A stretch of DNA of 37,957 nucleotides from the NCBI GenBank assembly GCA_029204225.1, contig MU835581.1:1-37957 (forward strand), written 5' to 3'. The position numbers were made by a program, and so were the translations under genes. The first letter of the stretch is position 1. The number at the start of each line of letters is the position of its first letter. Under the pieces are notes generated by a model. It was not told where the DNA came from. It did no database searches and worked only from the letters and a program-made list of their open reading frames with translations. This document shows, in pieces, positions 19,599 to 31,596 of the stretch. Origin of the DNA: Diphasiastrum complanatum (taxonomy: Eukaryota; Streptophyta; Lycopodiopsida; Lycopodiales; Lycopodiaceae).

Positions 19599-22500
19599 AC
19601 ATGCATGTGAAGAAGAGTCATCATTATTTTCTTAAGGCATCGCAAGATTTGTAGGATTTAAACAATACAAAATAATCTTCTAAGTAAATCCTTCACAAAA
19701 AAATCAATTCTAAAAGAAGTAATTAGAAATGTAGATACCCCTACAAAATGAAAGATCAAATACTCAACTGCAATATAAAGCACCTCTCTTGAGAACATTT
19801 GAGTTGCCTCTTGCAAAAACAAACCACTAGAATAGCATGCACTAGTTGTCGTTGTCATTGCATGTTTGATATAAGTCTTATTGACATTGCCGTTACACGT
19901 TGGAAATGTATGACGTTGTAGAAATAGTCATGTATGTAATATTTCATCATATATCATCAAGTATCAATTATTTTGTACAAATAGATTAATACTTGGATAC
20001 TGCAAAGTGGCAAGAATTAGTTTTATTTGTCAGGTTGAGTTTTTTTTGCTTTCACAACTTCCTTCATCATATTGTATTTTTGTATATTGCATTATATGGG
20101 TAGTTATCTATTGGCCACAGAAGCATATCAAAGTTTATCCAAGAACAAGAAATAAAGTGTTTCATTTCCAAATAACAACGACAATGAGTTCAAGCTCGGT
20201 TTACTCACACGTTATGAAAAATAGTTACTTTGCAAACTCTTAAAGGACATGAAGAGATATGGCAAGCACATTACAAGGGGAATTGTTGCCAAATGAAAGT
20301 CTAGTTTATTGATGAAGCACAAGCTATTGTGAAACCTTTTGTTGGATATTCATTCAATCTTTGATATGGAGGTAGAGTGGTAAATAGAATGAATACTATC
20401 AAGAGAGACTAATAAAATTTTATTTTCCTTCAAAATTTGTGTCTTTATTTTGATGAGTCTACTATTTCCACACCAAAAAAATATTTCTAAAAAAAAAGTT
20501 GTTATGTTCTGCATTCAATCTTCATTTTATACTTGGTTCATTGTGCTTTAAGGTTATGAAGCATACTCAATAACAAACCAAGTTGTGTGATTTATATCCA
20601 CTTTTTTTTATCAATACCCCCTCTTTCTTATGAGGCTCTTTTGGGCTAAAAATGGGCTATATGAACCATAAGTGACCAAAATAAGAATTTTTAGTGATTT
20701 CATGTAATTTATTTACAATTAATTTGGGCTGATTGCACTTTCATGTGGGTTTGATCCACAAGAATTGACAAAAATTGGTCAAAAAAACATGATTTTTTGA
20801 CGGTTTTTTCACTAATTTTGGGGATTTTCATAAAAATGATGAAATTAATGGTGCATGCCGGTTCTCTCCAATGATTTATGATTCTAGGCTATGTTTTTGG
20901 TCAAAATTGCTTGGTTTTTCATGCCGTTTGGCACAAAATAGATAGTAAGAAAAAACCAATTATATGGTTGTAATTCTGTAAATTGGTTTGCATGTGTTAG
21001 AGAAAGAGTTGAATGTCATGGATTTTTACTTTATTGTGATGAAAGAACCGGAAAATAGCCAAAAATCATCATTTTTGCTTGTTTTTTCATAAAGTTGGAT
21101 AGTAGGTGGCTGTAAAACACCATGTAGAGCTTGTAAAGAGGTGGACCAAAGTCTTCTGAAGCTTTCCCTGAAGTTAGAACCACGAATTCCATCAATTGAA
21201 CTTGTAGGCAGTCAAAAAAGTTCAAAAAATGACCATTTTTGGTGATTTTTGGGGGATGGATCTCTCTGAATCCATAAGAAGATCATTCTGGAATTAATTA
21301 CAGCATGATTAGCATTCCTTTTTACCTTCCCAGCAAGCTATCATACCTGTAAATTGATGGCCGATGGCTTATGCACCATCTCCATCAAGTTTGAAGTTTA
21401 TGGAAGTCTAATTGATTGTTTAAGATTGTTGGTAGCATCAATTTTGATCTAGGATGGGTGTTTGCACGTTTTTGCATGATATTGTCTTGTAGAAATGTGC
21501 CCTATTACAGATTTTCAGACGCTCTGATCTCACACATGTGAAGCCTAGGTGGCAAGCTGATGTGGCAAACATCTTGTTCACTTCGCCTCCCTCTGTACTG
21601 AGCTTTACAGCACCCAATTTGGTGTCCTGTAGCCAAAGTTATGATCATTTGAAATTTTGCAATTTTGTGAGTAAAATTGGAAAATTTTGAAATTGTTCTG
21701 ATTGCATGCCAGTCATTTCCCTAATTTGTAGTACTATGCTTGCATGGATTAGTTGCATGCTGATTCTCAGAGTGATTCTAACACGCATAATGGATTTACA
21801 ATCGATTTGAGTGGTCATATGCATGTGCTCTGACAGTTGGGTCACAAATCAGTGATATTGGCTGATAAATTCCGTAAAACTGAAGTTTATGTAAAAAATT
21901 CTTAGGCATCATACTCTGAATCTATCCGAGATTACTTCCAAAAAAAACTTCATTTCTATACCACAACTAGTTCTTTTCTGAAAACTATGCAACCCACAGA
22001 TTTCCAAATAGAAATTTATCCCACCACTTCACCCCTCCTTTTAAAGAAATTATACATTTCCATAAAAGTTAACTGGAAAGATGATATATGAAAAAATCTA
22101 AATCCAAGAATGTTAGTAATAAGTGCTTCCACTAAAGGATTCACTCAATTACAAACAGGACTTCTCCTTCAAATATTTTCAATCTAAGTGATAAAAACTA
22201 CTATTCCATTGAAACCCATTTATGCAACAGAGATATTCTAGGTTTAAGAAATTGAAACGATTAAACCTTAGAATTTATCTAAATTCCAAGTCTATTCACA
22301 CAAGTAGTAATTTATATGACATAACAGTCTTTTAGAAGAATAACTTCATGCTAGAAAGAATCATATAAATCAATCTGATATCTTATATTCGAGAAATTAC
22401 TAAGAAGTAAAGGATTGATTTATAAAGTGAGAAATAGATTTGAGGGCCTCTGATTTTGTAAATAATGAGATACTACATTGGGATCTAGATTAAACCTCAA

Positions 22501-24400
22501 AATTTTCCAAAATACCCCACATTTGATCAAATGGTTTTCTTTTTTTCCATATCGTGACTAGGTACTAAAACACACCATTGATCACAGATCTTTACAGTCC
22601 TAGAATTCTCTTTCCAAAAGTACTGATGTCCCATACCATCAGCTTTTCCTTCCAGAAAACTCTTAACCGCCTCATCTGATATTCTAGAGATCCACTGATC
22701 ATCTAGCTGTTCTATAATCTATATAGAATATTATCTCTTATTCCCAAACATCGAAGAATCCCATTTATTTGGATGACTGGCATGCCTATCAGATGGATAC
22801 CACAAATCCACATCTGATTATGTGACTTAAACAGAAGAATTAACATGGTTCACTATTACACTTTGAATCTTTTTGGTTATTGACAAGCTTCAAATCCCCT
22901 ACTAATGCATCAAATTTAGGGACAAGCTTCTGACACTAATAGATCCAATGTAATCCACATATCAGATTCCACTCCTAACATCACAATTGACATCCAAAAC
23001 TGCGGATAACTCAATGGTTACAAAGATAAGAATTAATAATTTATTTAAATGAATTTCATCCAGGAAATTAGTAACCGATATCAAGCAATTATTTACTAGA
23101 ATATACACAAAATCCTAACTGTGAAATACATTTCCTGAGCACACTCACTACCTCTGATGTCCACTCTTCTTCTCTTCTTAGAATTTTCAGTTCCCTAAAA
23201 ATCTTTCAGCTAAGGTATCAAGAAGACGTAACGACATTAGTAAATGTTTAAAAATTAATTACTGTTAGGAAAAAATCTAAAACAATTTCATTTATGTCCT
23301 ATACCCCGGTTGAATATCTGATATATCAAAAATCATTTACTAGTATGTGAAATAGTACTAGTCTGATCTTTTGAATAAAATTTACCATAGGATTTTACTG
23401 GAAATGAAACTAGTTATGTAATTCCTAGAATTACAAATTTCCAATAAAATTGGACTATTTTTTTTTATTGACTGGTTTAGCATTACTCCGTTAATATTGA
23501 CAAAACCTATCCAAACACAGAATATGAAATTACATGAATGGAAATCCCACCAATAGGATTTTAGTAATTTTTGAACCGTATCCTTTCAGATTTACTGTCT
23601 AGATAAAGAATACTATTGCAACTCATTCAATCTGGTCATTTCATATTGTTTGACGATTTTAATTCGAATTTAACGAGTATCTTTCACAAACGTTCACTTG
23701 ACTGATTTCTAGCGATCAGCATAGATTAGAAAATTATCAGACAAGTAACTAATTTCAAACTTTAATCATATTGAAATTCAACAAAATAAAAAAAAAAATT
23801 CAAAGTTTTAACTTTCAATCTGGGAGTTCCCAATTCCAAAAGCTAAAAAAATGATAGCACAGTAAAAACTGTTGGCAATTCATTGCGGTTCTTCTGTCAA
23901 TTTTAGCTTGTCTATCACTGAAAAATAATTTAGACTTAGTGAAAACATTGTGACCAATTCTGATTGATAGACTTAGATTAATCGATTCACTAATCTAAAT
24001 TGATTCCATAGATAACGAAAAAATGACCAAAATTTTGATTTTTTTTTAAAAACTCAATTTTTGCTTTCTTTTACGTAATTCGAAAATTTTGACAAAAATA
24101 CTGTTAGTACAAAAGTCAATCGAAATCGAAAAAATCGAAACACTGTCCGATTTCTAATGTTACTATCCCAATGTCAAACTAACATGCAAAGCACACTACA
24201 TCATTCACAAACGTCATTAGCCTCAAATGTTAAGGAAATGACTCTAGCAAAGTGTGGGGCAATCCTAAATGAGATTTAAGAGCACCTTCTCCTTTTTCAC
24301 AATTTTCGCGAAAAACCAAAAGTGTCACTTGTGGCTGTTCTAGTTCATTTCTACAGAGCTACAGTTTTGGTTCATTTATGCAGACAGAATGTTTACGACC
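19599..24400. other. Long AT-rich non-coding stretch
   Basis: Frequent stops in all frames and no motif. From 20,640 to 21,900 there are many variants of a GGTCAAAAATGACCATTTTTGGTG-like theme, perhaps an old LTR or satellite remnant, but no boundaries could be defined. Confidence 0.5.
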
Positions 24401-24494
24401 AATTTCACTGCTTATCAACAATCAATGACAAGGATCGGATGGATGCCAGCTGATCAGCAGCCAACCAACGATCGCAATTGATGACCTCTCTTAG

Positions 24495-24503
24495 TATAAA
24501 TAG
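24495..24503 (+). promoter_or_regulatory. TATA box candidate
   Basis: TATAAATAG. It is followed about 45 bp later by GAGGTATCAGAAG and a CT-rich stretch, as in plant 5' leaders or LTRs. No ORF follows within 500 bp. Confidence 0.4.
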
Positions 24504-25036
24504 CTGTTTATATTCATATAGTTTTATCATATAATCATCAGAGGTATCAGAAGAAATTTTGAGTAGTTAGCTCTCTCTCTCAAGCCTGTGATCTTGAACA
24601 CTCATGAGCATTCTAGCTCACTTCTTAGAGTTGTTTTAGAGATTGCTCTTGCACTACTGCTTATCAGCATTGCGCTTAATTCAGACTTTCATTTTTAGCC
24701 GCTCAGAGATAGCATAGAGTATGTGACTTCGATCTGCAACTTATTGTACTCGTTTACTTCTGTTTTATTTTGAATCAATACTATCCTTTATTGCATTTAG
24801 CTTTGTCTCAGAATGTATGCATTTTCTAGAGTCCTTCGCAACTAATTATTTGTCTAATAATTTTCGATTCTTAATTGTTTGGCTACGTAATCATTGTAAT
24901 TTCAAAGCTAGTTACTATAAGTTCAAATGTGATTTCTATCACTATTGTCTTGTTTGAAATTGATAGGCGTAGTCATGCATTGGAAAGATGAAGATAGTTT
25001 ATTTCGCCATGCACAAAAAGTTTTCTTTCTAGACAC

Positions 25037-25243
25037 ATGAATTATTTTCATTCGTTTTCTTTTGAAGCTAGACCTATCTTCTGCACACCACTTTCTGACA
25101 CCATGTTTAGTCATGGTCAGTTGTATGTGCTATCAAGAGTGCGAAGTGCAGCGAGTATTCGAGTGTTGATTAGTGATAGTGATAGTCGATTTATAGATAT
25201 GGAAGGAGATAGATGTTTGGACTCAATACATGCAATACGTTAA
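25037..25243 (+). pseudogene. Pif1-type helicase C-terminal remnant
   Basis: A short frame holds FSHGQLYV followed by LSRVRSAASIRVLI. This is the conserved C-terminal signature of Pif1-family helicases, including those encoded by Helitron transposons (usual form: GQLYVALSR). One residue of the signature is missing (LYV-LSR). Nothing of the upstream ATPase motifs is found. No Helitron 3' hairpin with CTRR end was located downstream, so whether it came from a Helitron or a host helicase copy is open. Confidence 0.7.
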
Positions 25244-25812
25244 TGGTTAGTTGTGAGTGTGAATTAGGAATAGAGTTTAGGTTATGATACAGTTACAACC
25301 AAAACAAGATTAAAGTTAGTTTAGTATTAGAATTATGATTATTATTATGTGTAGTGGTAGAAGTGGATCTTGCATGAGAGTTAGAGTTAGTGTAATTGAC
25401 AAATTTAGTTTATAGTGATTTTTTAAGGTATGATTTAGATTATGTGTGGAAGTAATATTGGTGCTAGGTAGAATAGGGACAGAGTTGTTGGAAGATGTAA
25501 CAAAGCTCATGCCGCACAATGAACAAATGCAGTTTGGATGAGCTCATTATTCATTATGAAGCAAACAAGGTTTTGTGAACAAGGTATTTGCTTCACTTTG
25601 GATATCGAATCAATGGTTTGTCATGTTTTATAAATATACATCTTTATGTTTATATGCAATTTCCATAAATTCCATTGTTACAAAACATGATATTCAAATA
25701 TATAACATACATTTTGAATAAACATAATTTAAATTGCATTTGAATCATGTTTTGTTTTGTTCTTTGTAGATTAAATTTTCTAGATCAGCTGATATCGTTT
25801 TCTTTTTTGCAG

Positions 25813-26122
25813 AATTGTTATAAGGTATCAAGCATTTGTACTTGATGTTTTGGAGCTGTTTTGCTTTGGAAATGTTGTCAAAAGTTGCAGTGTCGTATGG
25901 GTCATTGATCAGTTTACGTACTTTTTGTACTTACAACAGCTCGATGGACATTTTCCTCCACGAAATAGACGCTTAATAATAGATGTAAAAGAGTTTATGT
26001 GTAATATTAGAGAACATATGAGTAGTGTCTCATTTGTGAGACTTAACAATTTAAAACAAATGCTGAATAGTATGGTGGAGCAAATTCACGTTTTGCATGA
26101 TTTTATTGATGAAATTTTGTAG
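25813..26122 (+). CDS. Orphan terminal exon, unrecognised protein
   Basis: A strong acceptor (TTCTTTTTTGCAG at 25,800-25,812) is followed by one open frame of about 102 codons to TAG at 26,120. It reads IRYQAFVLDVLELFCFGNVV early and ends IHVLHDFIDEIL. It has hydrophobic stretches (VVWVIDQFTYFLYL) and a basic patch (RNRRL). The frame is open from the acceptor with no internal stop, which supports a real last exon, but no upstream exon was joined to it and I do not recognise the family. It may be a remnant of the unit that carried the Pif1 fragment. Confidence 0.4.
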
Positions 26123-26167
26123 CATTCAGACTCTACATCCTATTGAAATGCATACCCTTTTGGATTT

Positions 26168-26278
26168 AGTGTTTAGGGTCAAAGTGTACAAGTAAACTTC
26201 TTTCATCATATAAAACTTTAAATAACTTAGAAATAGTGAGATGTGGTTTGTGCATAACCATGTTGTTGTCAATGTCCA
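26168..26278 (-). repeat. Duplicate of the transposase 3' end, collapsed
   Basis: 26,168-26,209 matches 26,367-26,408 and 26,220-26,278 matches 26,621-26,679. The second block is the stop-codon end of the SWIM transposase gene. The 212 bp between the blocks in the gene copy are missing here. Confidence 0.8.
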
Positions 26279-26626
26279 TTCCTAGAATGCCAACCAGCAT
26301 GTCTTTAATTCACGATTACATTAATATTTATATCTCGTTGATCTGTATTGTTTTTTTTTTTTGGGTAGTGTTTAGGGTCAAAGTATACAAGTAAACTTCT
26401 TTCATCATGCTAAAACATAACAGATGGAGGAGATGAATGCCACAAGTTAAAAACTGCAAGTAACTAACGCCAACAATAGCAGAATGACTAATATTCCAAA
26501 CTAGGTCAAGAAATACATTTAAACTCAATGACTCACAATAATAGTGTTCCAGTTTTTTTATCACACAAGACTCAGAGCTTGTTAGAGATGTGGTACATTT
26601 CTCTCCCTAGATAATACTTGAAATAA

Positions 26627-29600
26627 CTAAGAAATAGTGAGACGTGGTTGATGCATAGCCATGTTGTTGTCAATGTCCAGCCCCAAAACAACAATGTAGA
26701 TAAAGTACATATGCTTGCAAGGTGTAAATTTTCCTCTCGTTGTGCCTCTCACGAAATCCTCACAAGTGCAGTTTGGAGATTCTTGGATCGTAACCACGTA
26801 TATGTTTCCATTTGGATTTGTTGAGAAACTCTGCACATGAAAAGAAACTTCTCGATTTTTAACCTTCACATCCTCCTTAACAATGCATGCCCTCATTTCG
26901 ATAGCTCTTGCAATTCTCTCCTTTGCAGCAATAGAAATTGAGTGCCTTCTTCTGGTTTTTTCTTTTTGAGGAGGAGTTGCAAATTCTTCCATGTGTGGGC
27001 CTGTTTGTTGCCCATCAAATGGGCATGCTGTTCTAGTTTCATGTTCTTCCATACACTCCAACATGTAGCCACCCTTATTCAGTATGTCCATATCATCTTG
27101 GCTAAGGGATGTTCCAATGCTTACACACCATCTACCTTCATTTTTGAAGAGTGCCATCAATATATTTTTATTCAGCTGCCATGTATGAGTGATATCAGTA
27201 GGACAAAACCACATATATTGCATTTTTTCACCGCTATTATATTGATGTCTACCAAAAAAACTAGGAGCAACAATGGTTTCTGTTGCTTTCCCTATTGTCA
27301 ACAAAATATACAAAATATCGCATTTCTTTCTACCATCTAGCATGCCCATACAAGTTATTTTACTGCCACTTTGGTATGTGTCGGATAGCCCACATGATCT
27401 TGTGAATCTCTCTTTCTACAATAGCACTTGCAAGTTGCATATGTTGTTTGATGATGCGTTCATGATGAGGGACTTCAGATTGAGTTGTGCTTTGTCTCGG
27501 CACATTCACATACACAATATCGGCCTTGTGGGAGACATTGACATCATCCTTTTGTCCAATCAGCCACATGGCGTTTTCTGGGAACACTCTTCTCATTGTC
27601 ACTCAGAGTGGAAGAACCAGAAGTCAATGATGCAAAATCAACGCATCACGCACAAGATTGTTAAATGGTTGCCCTTGCATGGCACATGCTTTATTGGACA
27701 TTACTCTACTAATCAACTTTTCAAGACTAGGCCCTATTCCTATGTATCGACCTTTAGTATAGAAAGCATATCGAGCACTTTGCAAAATGGCGTTGACCAG
27801 ATCACCCACACATGCATTGTAGAGAGACAATTGTGAACGCCAGGCCTCAGCAGCAAGCCGACTACGATGCCGAGACTCTGACAAATTCACTGTGGGCATG
27901 TGGACAATATCATTGTCCTCAACCACCTGTCAATCAATGGAGCACAAATTATGATCATAGAGAAAATTACAAACAATGAAATAAAAAATTATAGCAAAAT
28001 CTTGCACACTCTCACTGCATCCATGTATCTTCCCCAATGAGAATATCTTATGTGCCACCAAGATAGCCATGCTTCCAATGCTGGTATTTGGCTAGAATAT
28101 GCATCTCCTGATCGCCATAAGGCCCTGACTATGTTGTACTTTGCATTGGCGTCAGTCATGTCCACCGCTAGTCTCCAATCCTCACATAGTGAAATATGTT
28201 TATCTCATTTGTCTTGTATAATGCATTGGTCTGTATGTTTATTCAAACTATCTTTAAAATGAAAAAGACAAGACCGTTCATGTTCCTCCATGGGCACATC
28301 ATCTCTGCTACCATAGATCCTCCTGACAGCTACCCAATTGGCACCTGCTTCGTCTGCCATAAACCCTCTAAATTGTACTGATTCCAAACCATGTTTTTGC
28401 ATGACAACATTTAGCATTTTCCAGAACTTTACTTGCGCCTTTGTGTCTTCCACCTTCATCTCACAAATAGCTATAGTTTGCAAGCTTTGTATACTGCACA
28501 AGGAAGTTCCAATTCTTAGATAGATAGCAATTGGTTAAAATGATATGAAAAGAAATCGTCCAATGGAATATACAGACCTAGGATCATAAACATGGGCTAC
28601 CATTGTGGTCCAGCCACGTATTCTTTTAACATGATCAAAACATATCCATGAGTGTTCCAACGCACCACCCTTCTGCATTTGTTTGACAATAGTCACATCT
28701 GAAGCCGGCCCAACAGTATACATCTTGAAGATAAAACATCTTTCATTATCGATATCTGAAACCTGCCCAGGGAACAAGGATCCTTGGAAATAGTCATACT
28801 GACACTTCTCTTTAGGTTTCAGAATGAAATCCATGGAATCCATGTTGGGTTGATTGTTGGTTTTGAAGTCATCTATCCACTTTCTCAACCTGACATTATC
28901 CACTGAAAGAACCATTCATTAGCACACAACAGAACATGCAGAACGTATGTTGAAAAAAAACCGATAATGAAAACAATCCAGGTAGATAAGTTTTTCTATA
29001 CCACCTTTGATTTGTCAAGGGTTGTGATTGGTCCAACATAGTTGAAAATTTATCAGCATCTAACATCTCAATCGTAGAGCCATTTTTTGAGAGCAGCTGA
29101 TTCATTATGAATAGATGACATCACCATCGTATATGCCCAAAAGCTCATCCTCAATGAGAATATTTTTCACTCCATTAACAAGCTTTCGTAATTTGCTGTT
29201 GATGGGAAGACTATTGATCAAGTCAAATACATGCATTGTGTCTGATACCTGAGTGGTTGTACTGGGAGGTTTTTGTGCAACAGGAGAAGGACTTGCATCC
29301 CAATGTGGATTGGGAGATGTGTCGTGATCCAAATCCATTATAACCATTGCATCTTGATCTGTGTGATTGGAGGTGCCAATACTAGATTCAAGTTGTATAG
29401 AAATGTTTTTGCTTAGACTATGTTCGACAACGAAAAATTTTGTAGCATAATGTTCAAATGTTTCACAAGGAATCAAAATGGGAGCACTGGCAGATATTTG
29501 AGAGATTGAATGATAAGCCCGAAAGTTCTGATTTGCCAGCAAAAAATGTGTGTTGATCACATCCTCCACAATCCTTGTGCTATCTCCATCCTCTGCTTCA

Positions 29601-29644
29601 TAGAAGAATTCTGAGTCACGAAACATCATCCTTATGGTTGCCAT
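26627..29644 (-). pseudogene. MULE/FAR1-like transposase with SWIM zinc finger, six exons, one in-frame TGA
   Basis: Predicted exons on -: 29,644-29,125; 28,902-28,578; 28,493-28,016; 27,926-27,650; 27,577-27,364; 27,260-26,627. All five introns (72-222 nt) are GT-AG, and every phase agrees, giving 815 codons. The start chosen is ATG at 29,644 (MATIRMMFRDSEFF). Residues about 1-170 are acidic and Ser/Thr rich. The middle holds HSWICFDH, WTTMVAHVYD and FRGFMADEAGANWVAVRR, then an RSCLFHF segment. This is the MULE-type layout with two Asp sites and a C-x-F-H. EDWRLAVDM and WLSWWHIRYSHWGRYM follow. Near the C-terminus, CTCEDF and CKHMYF give a SWIM zinc finger (CxC...CxH). One TGA (28,205-28,207) breaks exon 3 in mid-domain. 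A CGA-to-TGA change would explain it. No flanking TIRs were identified, so a mobile or a domesticated origin are both possible. Confidence 0.8.
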
Positions 29645-29841
29645 GAAACCTTGAATTTGGAAGCTGATCAAAACTCAGGAGAGAAAAAGTAGTTCGAAGA
29701 GGGAGAATTCTACACCAAGGAATGCTTACATGTAAATGTTCAACTTCATAGAGTGTGTAGTGGTACGTTAAAGATGTTGAGTTGAAATTGACAATGTTAA
29801 CTAGGAGAATTAATACTAATAATGGCTTACACGAACCACAG

Positions 29842-29904
29842 ATTTGCCCTGGCCAGCGCCCCACAGGCAGATCTATACTAATAATGGCCAACGCCCTACA
29901 GGCA
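29842..29904 (+). repeat. GCCCTGG module, copy 1 with partial tandem copy
   Basis: TTTGCCCTGGCCAGCGCCCC followed by ACAGGCAG, then a shortened copy (GGCCAACGCCCTACAGGCAG). The word TACTAATAATGGC occurs in front of each. The same 28-base module occurs at 31,353-31,383. Confidence 0.8.
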
Positions 29905-30576
29905 GTCATCGAGCTCTAAGCTTTGCAAACTGCTCGCATTTCAAGAAGTGTGGAGAGGTTCTACCATACATCGAAACATCTATCAAATCTACATTTATGA
30001 GATTTGAGATCTGAGGCAAGTAGTAGGTTGATTTGACACTGTAACTATATTTTTTCAATGGATGGTTTTTTCCATGTATAAATATTGATGGAAAAGAGAA
30101 CTTAAGGATCATAAATTAAACCAGCAATTTATTATTGGCTAATTTGAGAAAATACCTATTTTATTGTTTTTTAGAGGAAAATATTTTTCCACGACCACTA
30201 AACTACATGTCGCTCCAGGCTTAAAAGTTAACCTAGAAGAATTTCAAGGTTTTTTTTTTTTTTTTGGAAAAGCTCAATAGCACTATCATATATTCACAAC
30301 TATACATATGTCGTGACATTCATTACTAGCGGCTATCTTAGGCAGTGATTGCTTGCACTGGGATATCTTCCTATTAAATTTCACAACTTTTTGTGTCTGC
30401 CACGCCAACCATTAGAGCTAGCATGCATTATGAATTAAACCTAGTGTTAGTTCCTACCGTTTTCCATCCAATTGTTATTCCACATACAGAGAGAAAGAAT
30501 TGTTATTCCACAGTACAGAGAGATTGAGAACGCGAGTGATAGGAAACCGATAGTGAGAGAGTGAACACTTTTTTTT

Positions 30577-30721
<145 letters not shown>

Positions 30722-30915
30722 TGTATAGTTAGACAGCGAGAGAGTGAGAGAAAGAGATAGAGAACGATAGAAAGGCAGGTAAACCAAAGCAAGGCAGAGA
30801 GAGCAAGGGCTTCTAAACAAGAGAGAAAGGAAGATTCAACCAGTAATAGAGCAAAATCCAACCATTTAATGGTATGCAATCTATCGCCCTTTCTAACATT
30901 AAGCTTTGTATTTTC

Positions 30916-31317
30916 GCTATGATCTGTGGGCTGCCATTGCAAAAAATATTGCCCTGGTCAGCGCTCCATAGAATCTCCAGCGCTCCATAGGTAGCAAGAG
31001 TATATTATCTTCTAATGTCCTACAACTAGTTCATCAAGGAGCTTCTGCCACAGAAGCTACTCCATGGATGTGCCCAACTGTCAATGGTTGTCCTCTCCCA
31101 TACCCGATTAAAATGATCAATCCCACGTAAAAACATACAACAACCATGATAACACCATAACCAACTACAACTATTGAGGCATCGAAAAGCCTTAGGGCTG
31201 CAACCATTGCCTCTGTCACGGCATCAATAGTGCTTTCAACTCCTTTGCATGTCAGACCTGTGGAGCGCTGGCCAGGGCCAAAAAAATTTGCCCTGGCAGC
31301 CCACTTCCATAGCATGC
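30916..31317. mobile_element. Foldback/MITE-like element with about 57-bp inverted ends
   Basis: The left end (30,916-30,972) contains CTATG, TGGGCTGCCA, TTGCCCTGGTCAGCGCTCCA. The right end (31,259-31,317) is its reverse complement with a few mismatches (TGGAGCGCTGGCCAGGGC ... GGCAGCCCAC ... CCATAGC). The interior of about 285 bp shows no convincing ORF. No target duplication could be set, because a second copy of the end abuts on the right. Confidence 0.65.
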
Positions 31318-31380
31318 CGGCGTGCTATGGAGGTGGGCTGCCAGGGCAAATTTTTTTTGCCCTGGCCTGCGCCCCACAGG
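31257..31380. repeat. 124-nt near-perfect palindrome
   Basis: Dyad centred between 31,318 and 31,319 with no loop, arms of 62 nt and about five mismatched pairs. The arms read CCTGTGGAGCGCTGGCCAGG outward to GCATGCC at the centre. It arises where the right end of the element at 30,916-31,317 meets an inverted copy of the same end (31,320-31,383). Confidence 0.92.
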
Positions 31381-31524
31381 CAAATCATACTCACTCATAA
31401 CAAGGCCTTGCCTTGAGAGAGTAAAAAAATATCAGTTTCGGCTTTCAGAGGCAGTACCTTGATGACCTCTATAGTCCAAACTCTGTTTTTGAACGAGCTC
31501 TATAGTCCATCCTAAGATGCTATG

Positions 31525-31533
31525 TATAAATAA
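31525..31533 (+). promoter_or_regulatory. TATA-like element upstream of the unknown + gene
   Basis: TATAAATAA about 70 bp before the ATG at 31,597. The ATG itself sits directly after a polypyrimidine-GCAG acceptor-like sequence, so a spliced upstream leader is also possible. Confidence 0.35.
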
Positions 31534-31596
31534 AGTTCCAATGTTGTAAATTTTGCAGAATGGTTAAATGTATTTGTTTTAATTTTTTTTTGCAGA

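Noticed and set aside
20640-21900. Possible LTR or satellite of GGTCAAAAATGACC-type repeats
   Set aside because: Words recur but no period, edge or duplication could be defined.
24541-24553. GGTATCAGA word resembling a tRNA-iMet primer site after a TATA box
   Set aside because: Only a partial match, placed about 45 bp after the TATA where an LTR end would leave almost no R-U5; no gag follows and no second LTR was found.
25244-25520. Helitron 3' terminus after the Pif1 remnant
   Set aside because: CTAG-like words occur but none with a convincing hairpin just upstream.
28205-28207. TGA read-through, recoding or RNA editing of the stop
   Set aside because: No sequence sign of a recoding element, and stop-removing RNA editing in plants is known for organelles, not nuclear genes; a mutation or read error is simpler.
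29005-29105. Extension of transposase exon 1 into the frame starting MNQLLSKNG
   Set aside because: It requires a frame change and gives a phase that does not fit exon 2; the donor at 29,124 fits exactly.
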